In this document: positions 18,338-25,612 of the stretch, one piece after another | How the letters are laid out: each line of letters opens with the position of its first letter | How positions within the stretch are numbered: the stretch's first letter is position 1 | From: Verrucomicrobiota bacterium | Lineage (GTDB): Bacteria > Verrucomicrobiota > Verrucomicrobiia > Chthoniobacterales > UBA10450 | Assembly (NCBI GenBank): GCA_003219415.1 | Contig: QHOS01000030.1 | Location: 1-62,813 of the forward strand | Direction: 5' to 3' | Length of the DNA stretch: 62,813 nt | Notes under the pieces: model-generated | Databases searched by the model: none | What the model was told of the DNA's origin: nothing | What the model saw: only the letters and a program-made list of their open reading frames with translations | Translations under genes and position numbers: made by a program

Positions 18338-19135
18338 ATGGAAAGAAGCCGCGTCCTCGTAGCAAACTGGTTCAATTATCCGCAGTATTACGACATTGCT
18401 TACCAAGCCCACACCCGGCGGGAGGCCGACTTCATCGAAGCCGCATGCCGCAAGTATTGTCCCTTCGCGCCTCGCCGGTTCTTGGAGCCGGCCTGCGGCA
18501 GTGGACGACTAATCACCGAGTTGGCGGCCCGAGGTTACCAAGTGACCGGATTCGATCTGAGCCAACCGGCGTTAACGTACCTTCGACGGCGGGTTGCACG
18601 GCGGCTGCTCCACGCTGAGACATTCGAGGCGCAGATGTCCAATTTTCGCCTCGGTCGACTGGTTGATGCGGCCTACTGTACCGTCAACACGTTTCGCCAC
18701 TTGTTGACGGAGCAGGCCGCGCGCGGCCACTTGGAGTGTGTTGCCGGGAGTCTTCGTTCTGGCGGCATTTACCTCCTGGGCTTGCATCTGTTGCCATTGG
18801 ACACCGACCCAGAGGACGACGCGCGCTGGACGCAGTGGCGAGGAGAGACAAAAGTGACTGTAACGCTGCGCATGCTGCGCACCGATCTCCGCCACCGGCT
18901 CGAGAACCTTCGGGTCTGCCTGCTTGTGCGCCGCGGGTCGAAGGAACTTCGCCTGCGGCACGAATTTCAGCTCCGCACATATACGGCAAGGCAATTTCGA
19001 CGGCTGCTCGGTTCGGTTCCGTCGCTGGAACTGTGCAACATCTACGATTCCCGGTACGACATTGAGCAGCCATTCGCCCTGAATGATAAGGTGGCTTACT
19101 GTGTGTTTGTGTTAAGGCGACGACTGCCACGGTAG
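18338..19135 (+). CDS. SAM-dependent class I methyltransferase
   Basis: ATG 18338 (MERSRVLVANWFNYPQYYDI) is chosen over an overlapping TTG at 18323. The Rossmann motif I is LEPACGSGRLITELA and motif II is YQVTGFDLSQPAL, whose Asp should bind the ribose of SAM. LVDAAYCTVNTFRHLL is the motif IV region seen in small-molecule methyltransferases. The C-terminal half is beta-rich with RTYTARQFRRLLGS, as in that group. The gene lies between a 2OG oxygenase and a DUF6065-like gene, so it may act on the same substrate. There is no sign of a specific acceptor. Confidence 0.85.
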   Translation: MERSRVLVANWFNYPQYYDIAYQAHTRREADFIEAACRKYCPFAPRRFLEPACGSGRLITELAARGYQVTGFDLSQPALTYLRRRVARRLLHAETFEAQMSNFRLGRLVDAAYCTVNTFRHLLTEQAARGHLECVAGSLRSGGIYLLGLHLLPLDTDPEDDARWTQWRGETKVTVTLRMLRTDLRHRLENLRVCLLVRRGSKELRLRHEFQLRTYTARQFRRLLGSVPSLELCNIYDSRYDIEQPFALNDKVAYCVFVLRRRLPR

Positions 19136-19157
19136 TGAGACCATCCCAAAAGTCGGC

Positions 19158-19946
19158 ATGAAGACATATTCGAGGCGTAAAGGAGAACCTCCTCCGGCAG
19201 AATCACGCCATAAATTAATTGCCTATCAAATATATGAGGATGATTCCGCCCCAATACGCCCTGCGCCGCGCGAACGGGGGTGGATGGAAGATGCAGACAA
19301 AAAGTTTCCCTATCGATGCCTTCCATTAGTCATCGCGAATCAGTACGGCTGGGAAATTCTATCTACCCATCACGTCCGTGCCAGTTGGGATGGTACGTCG
19401 GGACCGGAGGGTTTGTACGTCGAAAGCCTATACGGGGATGGCCGCCCGCACTGCCACTCTCACTTCGGCGAAGGAGTGCTAACTTTTCAAATTCCATTCC
19501 TGTTCAAGACACCCGTTGGCTGGAATTTGATGGTTCGTGGTCCTACAAACAATCCGAAAGACGGGATCGTAGCTTTAGATGGCATTATTGAAACAGACTG
19601 GGCTCATTCAACATTCACGATGAACTGGCGGTTTACGAGAGCATGCACGGTCGAGTTCGCGCTGAGAGAACCCATTTGCCTATTCTTTCCAATTCGAAGA
19701 GGTGTGCTTGAGATGTTCCGGGGGGAATTGCGTATGTTGAAAGCAGATCGGGAATTTGAAAATAAATTTCGAGAATGGTCTGCAAGCAGGGATCGGTTTC
19801 TCTCAGGACTCGAAAAGGGAAAGCCGGAGGTGGTTGCACAAGGCTGGCAGAAGGATTACATGCAGACTGCCAAAGACAAAAAGCCACTCGCACACCCATT
19901 CGCAAATGAAAACGTCGTGGACCGAGCGAGAACTGGCCGATCATAA
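19158..19946 (+). CDS. DUF6065-like protein
   Basis: The product has 262 residues with no signal peptide or membrane helix. Landmarks are KLIAYQIYEDDSAPIRPAP, RGWMEDADKKFPYRCLPLVI and ANQYGWEILS near the N-terminus, a GEGVLTFQIPFLFKTPVGWN core and TDWAHSTFTMNWRFTR. I recognise this arrangement as DUF6065, a cytoplasmic beta-rich family of unknown function that I recall near oxygenases and biosynthetic enzymes. The gene starts 22 bp after the methyltransferase. Together the three genes look like a small tailoring cluster without an obvious scaffold enzyme or transporter. Confidence 0.7.
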   Translation: MKTYSRRKGEPPPAESRHKLIAYQIYEDDSAPIRPAPRERGWMEDADKKFPYRCLPLVIANQYGWEILSTHHVRASWDGTSGPEGLYVESLYGDGRPHCHSHFGEGVLTFQIPFLFKTPVGWNLMVRGPTNNPKDGIVALDGIIETDWAHSTFTMNWRFTRACTVEFALREPICLFFPIRRGVLEMFRGELRMLKADREFENKFREWSASRDRFLSGLEKGKPEVVAQGWQKDYMQTAKDKKPLAHPFANENVVDRARTGRS

Positions 19947-20271
19947 TCGGCAAGCATGTAGTTCGATTTTTTGGAACCAGCATGGTCGAATTGTTGCAGG
20001 GCGCCGCGTGTGTGTACGCTGGAGCCGAGGTTGAACATCGGAGAGAACATTTTCGCGTGGGGAAATGCTGAACTGTTTCTGCGCTTCATTGTGAAGCACT
20101 GCCGTAATTATCTAGTAAGAAAGCAAAGCGGAAAAAGATTTGGCGGAAAAAACAGCGGTAACGCGCTATTATGCTTCCTTACCTTTCCTCAGGTCATCTT
20201 ATGATTGCAGCAGCCCTCGGAAGCGAAGAAACCGACGATTGGAGCGATAAAATGCGCGACAAGCCGTTAAA
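19947..20271. other. No feature seen
   Basis: About 325 bases between the DUF6065-like gene and a small ORF. I see no ORF with family similarity, no RNA gene and no strong hairpin with a T-run. Confidence 0.4.
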
Positions 20272-20541
20272 ATGAAAAAGTGGAGTTTTTCCGATATGTT
20301 CGACGCTAAGTGCGACAAGGAATACTTCGCCAGATTATGCGTAGAATTTCGACAGTCTGGAACGCGATTGGCAGAGGCAGCAAGCCGAGTGATAGATTCG
20401 GTAACTACTGGACAATGCGATGGCATCCACAGGTTGACTTTGGCGGTTTCGGATTGGTATAAAACGATTGCAAACGAAAGAGAATTGCTTGAAGCCGCCA
20501 AACAGGAGCGCATAAAACAAGAGCGAGCGGAGCTAGAATGA
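20272..20541 (+). CDS. Small charged protein, unrecognised
   Basis: The product has 89 residues starting MKKWSFSDMFDAKCDKEYFA. It is helical throughout, with a C-terminal Glu/Lys/Arg-rich coiled-coil-like stretch (ERELLEAAKQERIKQERAEL). It has no signal peptide or recognised domain. Amino-acid composition and a clean start and stop favour a real gene. It precedes a tiny proline-rich ORF by about 140 bp on the same strand. Confidence 0.45.
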   Translation: MKKWSFSDMFDAKCDKEYFARLCVEFRQSGTRLAEAASRVIDSVTTGQCDGIHRLTLAVSDWYKTIANERELLEAAKQERIKQERAELE

Positions 20542-20678
20542 ATAAAAAATGAATGAGGAATGCGCTCGTGCCGGTCAAACTAAGGGCAATCCTAATTATT
20601 ACCTTTGTGAAGTGCATACTCCTCAAAACATTTTAAAAGGGTTGACGTTAGATACAGAAATGAGTCAACGTATGGCGT

Positions 20679-20783
20679 ATGAGCACAAAACCGCCCACAA
20701 CCCCTCCACCGCCCCCCACGCCGACACCCGGCCCTGAAACCCCAAAACCGCCTGCGCCGCCCCCACCGCCCCCAAGCCAATGA
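20679..20783 (+). CDS. Candidate 34-residue proline-rich peptide
   Basis: ATG 20679 opens a frame of 34 codons. After MSTK nearly all residues are Pro or Thr, in runs of up to six prolines, with one Glu and two Lys, then TGA at 20781. No clear ribosome binding site precedes it. Proline runs of this length would need EF-P for translation. It may instead be C-rich non-coding DNA; the perfect frame over the C-run is the only support. Confidence 0.3.
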   Translation: MSTKPPTTPPPPPTPTPGPETPKPPAPPPPPPSQ

Positions 20784-21131
20784 GATACGTTTAGCATTGC
20801 AAGTGTCAGCAGCTTGGCGGAGTTTTATCAACGTCTGCGCACCGCGTTAAGCTTACCTTCACTACTAGGGTGCGAAAACTTTTGCCGTCTTGAAGGGCAT
20901 CCTCCAACCACATCTAACCTCAGCTTGAACTCAAGACAGCTACTAACGGGTACGTGACGGGTGACGATATTTTGAGCTGACATGATAACGTGAAGATGTT
21001 TTGTTTTAATATTATTGGAGCGTCTAAATCCGGCCATTTCGAATTGGCTGGCGTGCACCGACTATTTGAGATCGACCTGAACCCTTAGCCTCCACAAATC
21101 TCGCGTTGAAGAATTATAACAGGAGGCGGGA
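20784..21131. other. No feature seen
   Basis: About 350 bases downstream of the minus-strand cyclase gene at 21132. No family, tRNA or repeat is recognised. It contains the likely transcription end of that gene, but I do not see a convincing hairpin with a U-run. Confidence 0.4.
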
Positions 21132-23504
21132 TCACCTCGGCGCGGACGAAGCGACGAGTTTTTGGAATCGCGGATCCTTTCGGAGCGGATCGAACATCGG
21201 ATCGAGCCGGAGCAGCGCAGGAGTGAGCGGCGAGCCTAAAGCCACTAAGCCAGCGTACGGTATCGAGAGTAGTTCCTGTAAAGCTGCGATAGCGCGGTCG
21301 GACTCTCCCATGCACGCCGCCACTCGGGCGAAGATCTCGATCGGAATGGGACCAGTTAAGGCGTCCTTCTCGATCGGATTCGCGGCCATGGCCCGTTCCG
21401 ACAGAGCTAACGCGGCGGCCTTGTCACCGAGACCCATATTGGTCAGCGCGAGCTCGCCAATGAGGAGATAGTTTTCCGGCTGTTCTTTGAGGAAAGGTTC
21501 CATTTCGCTGCGCGCCTGTCGCCAACTTTGCTGGGCGGCGACATGGTCGCCCGCGACTTCTTGTGCCCAACCTAACCATAAGTGCAGCTCCCCGTTGAAG
21601 TAACCTAACGCTGGATCAGGCTTGGTAAGTATCTCCTTTATCGCTGGGATTACCGGTCCAGGACGGCGCTCGAGGATCGCTTGGTAAACTTGTGTTAGCA
21701 AGGCCCCGGTGTTGTCGCTGCTCGGATGCAGTGGAGCGAGGAGCGCAGCAGCCCGCGGCAGGTCGCCCTGCGCTTGTGCGATACCCGCCTTTAATACAAG
21801 GGTATCCAGGTCGTCCGGCGTAATGTCGAGAACCTGATCAAGCTTTCGCAGCGCTTCCGGGAAACGACGGAGACAGATATAGGTACTCGCGTGCTGGGTA
21901 AGTAGGTAGACGTCGCGAGGGTCAAGCTTCTCGGCTTCTTTGAAGTACAATTCGCTCCGGTCCCACTTGCCTCGTCTCCGTGCTATATAGGCCAGCGATT
22001 CAGGAATCCGGCTGCTATTCGGTAGGAGCTGGCGCGCTTGTTCAAAGTAGCGCACTGCGGTGTCGTAATCCTTCAGGCAAGCGTAGTAGTAAGATCCCGT
22101 GGCCAAGAGGGCCTCGCCGAGATTGGGCTGAAGGGTGAGCGCGGTTTCGGCTGCCTGCCGCGCCTCTTCACGCAGCGCGACAGTTGGTTGAAGACTCTGT
22201 GTGCCGTAAGCGCGTGAATTAACGAATGAAAACAGTGCCCAGGCAAGCGCGAAGTTCGGATCCAACCGCACCGCTTCTCTGAGATATTTCTGTGCGCCAA
22301 GGGCATTGGCGGTTGAGGGGATAGTTTTCAGTGTGTAAGCGAGACCACGCAAGTAAGCGTCGTAAGCCTCAGAATTGTCGGTGGCCTTGGCGGCAATCTC
22401 TCGCTCTTCTCGACCCGTGAGTTTCGCTCGCAACTGGTCGGCGACAGCTTTGGCAATATCACTTTCAACTGAAAAGATGTCGGTCAGTTTGCGATCAAAC
22501 GTATCGGCCCAGAGATGGGAATCATTGGCTGCTTTGATTAGCTGCACGTTCACGCGCACGGCGCCGCCGCTCCTCTGTACGCTTCCTTCCAGGATGTGAG
22601 CAACGCCAAGTTCCCTGGCGATCGACGGCAAATTTTCGGGTGCACTTTTGTAATGCCGCGTCGATGTGCGCGAGATCACCGTGAGATCGGCGATTTTCGA
22701 TAATCGCGTCACAATTTCGTCCTGGATGCCGTCGGCGAAGTAGGCGTTGTCAGGATCGTGACTCAGATTTTCAAACGGAAGGACAGCAATGCTTTTTTCC
22801 ATCGCAGGTAGCGCGGATCGCTCGCGATAACGCGAAAAGATTGCAATCGCAGCAATGACTACCGCGAGCACAAGCAATGCTGCCGCCGTCCCCGCCCAGC
22901 GTAACCGCGTCAGGCGTTTCTGCACAGTCTCAAACCTCTGCGGCAGCTTCGGATTGCCGAATTGATCGCTATAGAGGTTCACGACCGAGACGCGCACTCC
23001 ATGCTTCACTTCGCACGAACCAAGATCGTGCAAGAGCGGTCGCCACTTCTGGTATTCTTCCAGATCTTCGGCGACGTGTTTGGAGAGAAGAATGTGGTCG
23101 GCGTCCCCGCAACCCATTACCCGTTTGGCCATGTTGATCCCAGCGCCCGCGAGATTGGCCCGTTCGTTTACATCCACAATCCCGCTGACGGGTCCGCTGT
23201 GGATTCCCATCCGGAGTTGCAGGCGAGAGTGTTCCTTGAGCGCGCAGCTGACTTCCACTGCGCATTGCGCAGGCGCTTCCGGGCTCGTGTAAAAGACAAG
23301 TGCCATCCCGTCGCCGGTCGGGATTCTAAGCAAACGGCTTGCAACTTCGGCTCGTTGAAATTGCTCGGACGCGCGAACAATCCGGGTTAGTTCCTCAACC
23401 GCCGCGTGCTGGTCGCTAATCGAAAGCTTCGTGTAGCCAACAATGTCGATGAACAAAACATGGGCGATTTCGAGCTGGATCTCTTTCTTGCTCTCAATGG
23501 ACAT
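21132..23504 (-). CDS. Membrane cyclase-like / TolB-like / TPR protein (paralog C)
   Basis: The product has 790 residues. The cyclase homology domain is at about 10-185 (VLFIDIVGYTKLSISDQ, RIPTGDGMALVFYTSPEAPA, AGAGINMAKRVMGCGDADHI), a transmembrane helix at about 215-240, a TolB/FlgO-like domain (SIAVLPFENLSHDPDNAYFA, HILEGSVQRSGGAVRVN) and then TPRs to the end. It is roughly 80-85% identical to the 33281 gene in the cyclase part, and about 115 bp upstream is also conserved. Metal and transition-state residues are present; the Lys and Asp that select adenine or guanine are not. It is divergently placed on the far side of the peptide-export operon from paralog D and may supply the ligand for its cNMP domains. 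That link is an inference. Confidence 0.88.
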   Translation of the reverse strand: MSIESKKEIQLEIAHVLFIDIVGYTKLSISDQHAAVEELTRIVRASEQFQRAEVASRLLRIPTGDGMALVFYTSPEAPAQCAVEVSCALKEHSRLQLRMGIHSGPVSGIVDVNERANLAGAGINMAKRVMGCGDADHILLSKHVAEDLEEYQKWRPLLHDLGSCEVKHGVRVSVVNLYSDQFGNPKLPQRFETVQKRLTRLRWAGTAAALLVLAVVIAAIAIFSRYRERSALPAMEKSIAVLPFENLSHDPDNAYFADGIQDEIVTRLSKIADLTVISRTSTRHYKSAPENLPSIARELGVAHILEGSVQRSGGAVRVNVQLIKAANDSHLWADTFDRKLTDIFSVESDIAKAVADQLRAKLTGREEREIAAKATDNSEAYDAYLRGLAYTLKTIPSTANALGAQKYLREAVRLDPNFALAWALFSFVNSRAYGTQSLQPTVALREEARQAAETALTLQPNLGEALLATGSYYYACLKDYDTAVRYFEQARQLLPNSSRIPESLAYIARRRGKWDRSELYFKEAEKLDPRDVYLLTQHASTYICLRRFPEALRKLDQVLDITPDDLDTLVLKAGIAQAQGDLPRAAALLAPLHPSSDNTGALLTQVYQAILERRPGPVIPAIKEILTKPDPALGYFNGELHLWLGWAQEVAGDHVAAQQSWRQARSEMEPFLKEQPENYLLIGELALTNMGLGDKAAALALSERAMAANPIEKDALTGPIPIEIFARVAACMGESDRAIAALQELLSIPYAGLVALGSPLTPALLRLDPMFDPLRKDPRFQKLVASSAPR

Positions 23505-23625
23505 CTCGTCGTGCGCTCTAAGGTTACGTGAATTTCATAATCGCGCCTTAGTCAGACTGTCGAGAGTGTCAGCGATGATATTCCAGCAATTTACGCGACG
23601 GATTGTGTTCTTTTGTTCTACACAC
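23505..23625 (-). promoter_or_regulatory. Conserved upstream region of cyclase paralog C
   Basis: Read on the minus strand, about 115 bases including ACACAATCCGTCGCGTAAAT, ATCATCGCTGACACTCTCGA and GGCGCGATTATGAAATTCA match the region before the 33281 gene almost base for base. Conservation outside the coding region points to a shared promoter/operator or to a recent duplication that included the promoter. Confidence 0.5.
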
Positions 23626-23642
23626 GGCAACCACAAAGTGAT

Positions 23643-23855
23643 ATGAATGGGCGCAATGGCGCGGGCCAGACCTTTAGGATTGCCGCAGTTGCATTTGTTT
23701 GCATCGCAGCGGAAAACTCGCCGCCAGTCACGTTTGAATCACCGTGCGAATGTCAGGACAATCACGGTCAACATCGCTGGTCAGTGGAGATTGACCCTTC
23801 GCTTCCGCCTGCGGATGCAAACGCGATTCAATCCGTCACACCTAGCGACATCTAA
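23643..23855 (+). CDS. Possible truncated small secreted protein
   Basis: ATG 23643 gives about 70 residues with a weak hydrophobic N-terminal part (TFRIAAVAFVCIAAENSPP) and a C-terminal stretch (HRWSVEIDPSLPPADANAIQ, then SVTPSDI) that looks like genuine protein. I have no firm family name. It stops abruptly at a run of CAGT repeats, so it may be the front half of a larger gene. A following 83-codon frame (23877-24128), Arg/Leu/Ala-rich, is even less certain. Confidence 0.3.
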   Translation: MNGRNGAGQTFRIAAVAFVCIAAENSPPVTFESPCECQDNHGQHRWSVEIDPSLPPADANAIQSVTPSDI

Positions 23856-24159
23856 TCAGTCAGTCAGTTAGTAAGAATGTTTTCTGTAGCCCGTGAAGCA
23901 TTGGGAAATCATCGATCATTGCTTACGAAAAGGCTCGCCAATTTAGCAACGATCGAATCCCGGCGGGCTTACCTCGCTCATGCCCACCGATTGGCTTGCC
24001 GCCGTGATGATGCACTGTGGATCGAACGCGAACTAATCGAACTATCCGCGAAACGTTATGTGCCGAAGATCGACATGAGGAGCTTGCGCCGAAGCTGGTG
24101 CCCGGTTTGGAAACTAGCCGGCCGATAAGCCACCGACCTATCGCGATTACCCGGAACGC

Positions 24160-24210
24160 GACTACTGACTTTGAATCACCTGATCCGAAGATTTGATTTC
24201 GTGTCAGATG
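24160..24210 (-). repeat. Inverted fragment of the dispersed repeat
   Basis: On the minus strand CATCTGACACGAAATCAAAT continues to CTTCGGATCAGGTGATTCAA and AGTCAGTAG, almost identical to the 3' end of repeat copy B (36608-36650). Only this end is present here, about 200 bp downstream of the small-peptide genes. Confidence 0.65.
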
Positions 24211-24412
24211 CCCAAACGAGCTGCCACGGTGCGAAATAAATCCTGCTACCGATTTTGCAGCGTTATCGTGTTTTGCGATTTCCGAGTCTGGAGCGAGCCC
24301 GCCGCCCTTTTACTGTAAGAGTGTTTGTGGAGAGTCGCGGAAGGGATAGATAAAAACCGCACCGCGGGATTGAACCACGGTGCGACTGTTTAACCTTATT
24401 CTTGCTGGTGTT

Positions 24413-24556
24413 TCAGTTACCCGGCTTGGTCTGACCCGCCCCGGTGACGCCGGGGCCCGCGCCGGTGAGGTTCTTGCTGGAGCCGGTGCCACCTTTAGCA
24501 TCTTTTTTTGGCTTCAGGTCGCGAACTTTGATGTTTTTCTTTTTCTTGTCTTGCAT
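24413..24556 (-). CDS. 47-residue double-glycine leader peptide, probable cargo of the C39 exporter
   Basis: ATG 24556 to TGA 24413 encodes a 47-residue peptide. It begins with six Lys/Asn/Asp-rich residues, continues IKVRDLKPKKDAKGG and then has a Gly/Ser/Thr/Asn-rich tail (TGSSKNLTGAGPGVTGAGQT, then KPGN). GG after a charged helical leader is the cleavage signal used by C39 peptidases, and such a peptidase-exporter lies 2.3 kb upstream on the same strand. The predicted mature part has 24 residues, no Cys, and 8 Gly. AAGGA precedes the ATG, and the stop of another small ORF lies 5 bp upstream. No modification enzyme is adjacent, so the mature peptide may be unmodified. Function (bacteriocin, signal or surface peptide) is unknown. 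Confidence 0.65.
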   Translation of the reverse strand: MQDKKKKNIKVRDLKPKKDAKGGTGSSKNLTGAGPGVTGAGQTKPGN

Positions 24557-24561
24557 GTTTG

Positions 24562-24789
24562 TTACTTGTCCTTCGCTGGATTTATGTGGCACCGAACAGC
24601 AATTGATGCTCGCCCGTTTCGTCCTGTATTTGGAATCAGGTCATCCAGACGAATCAATTTATCTTTCCTGCGCTTGGGCCTTTGATTTCCTGACTCTCCG
24701 GCGGGCGCATTCTTTTGCTCTTCGGTGCACTCACTTTGGCTTTCTTTGTTATCAGTATCCGCCCAGTTTAAAGAAAAGCCATCAAACAA
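24562..24789 (-). CDS. Second leader-like small peptide, TTG start
   Basis: The frame is closed upstream by TGA directly before a TTG at 24789 and contains no ATG, so TTG is the only likely start, or the 5' end is lost. The 75-residue product is hydrophilic, then reads KDKLIRLDDLIPNTGRNGRA and ends SIAVRCHINPAKDK. The block IRLDDLIP parallels VRDLKP of the downstream peptide, but the expected GG is replaced by GRNGR. It ends 5 bp before the next ATG, so the two are co-transcribed. It may be a decayed cargo peptide or one cut differently. There is one Cys in the tail. Confidence 0.5.
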   Translation of the reverse strand: MFDGFSLNWADTDNKESQSECTEEQKNAPAGESGNQRPKRRKDKLIRLDDLIPNTGRNGRASIAVRCHINPAKDK

Positions 24790-24930
24790 TCAGTTGTCGC
24801 TGCCTTGTTCTTAAACGAGAGGGGCTTATGCCGTGTTCGCTCCCTAAAAATTAGGGTTGCGATTGCAGACGGAGAGAATGTCTGAGTTTATTCTAAGGCC
24901 ACTCGAGCTCATTTTTATACCAACAATGCC

Positions 24931-25598
24931 CTACTCTTGGGCCACGCCTCGGAGATGGCGCGCCAGGGTCGAACGAGAAATAGCGAGCAGTTTTGCCGCA
25001 CGACGTTGGGTTTGATTTGCTTGCTCATAAACGACCCGTACGCGTCTTTTCACAGTCACTTGCGAGCGAGAGATCGATACTAGGGGCGCGTTCGTTGTTA
25101 TTGCTGGCCAACGAAGAAACCAATTTACCACCTTTCAGACGCATTCTGATCTGGCTCCAGATCTGGAGGAAAAACGACATGCTCGGGCAGAATTACCGAA
25201 CCATTGCAAAACAGCGTCATGGCTCGCACGGTGTGGCTCAATTCGCGAAGGTTTCCGCGCCACCGATGGTGAAGCAACTTCTCCATCGCTTCGGGACGAA
25301 TTGCCGTGATGCTTTTGCCTTCTTTTAATCCAGCCGCTTTCAACGATCGATGCCGGCAGTTCTTGCAGCCGCTCACGCAGCGGAGGAATGAGCAAGGTGA
25401 GGCCGTTCAGACGCTGATAAAGGTCTTCCCTGAATTTTCCCTGCCGCACTCGTTCCCGCAGCGAGCAGTTTGATGCGCAGATGATCCGCGCGTTGGATGT
25501 GAGCATTCGCTCAGCGCTGCCAGCTGCAAGCAACGCGCCATGGCTTCGTCGCTTGTGGTCAGGTCTTCAATTCTCAGCTTGAAACGCGGCTTTTGCAT
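24931..25598 (-). pseudogene. Eroded sigma-54-dependent transcriptional activator
   Basis: ATG 25598 lies 14 bp after the HlyD stop and opens MQKPRFKLRIEDLTTSDEAM, but Walker A, the GAFTGA loop and Walker B are deleted. The sequence jumps to NARIICASNCSLRERVRQGK and then FREDLYQRLNG, the sensor/arginine-finger part of AAA+ enhancer-binding proteins. A second frame carries HHRWRGNLRELSHTVRAM, and a third ends with the Fis-type helix-turn-helix (RRAAKLLAISRSTLARHL). At least one large deletion and two frameshifts are needed, so it cannot work. Its place inside the operon suggests the export genes were once sigma-54 controlled. Confidence 0.75.
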
Positions 25599-25612
25599 TG
25601 CGGCCCGAGGAT

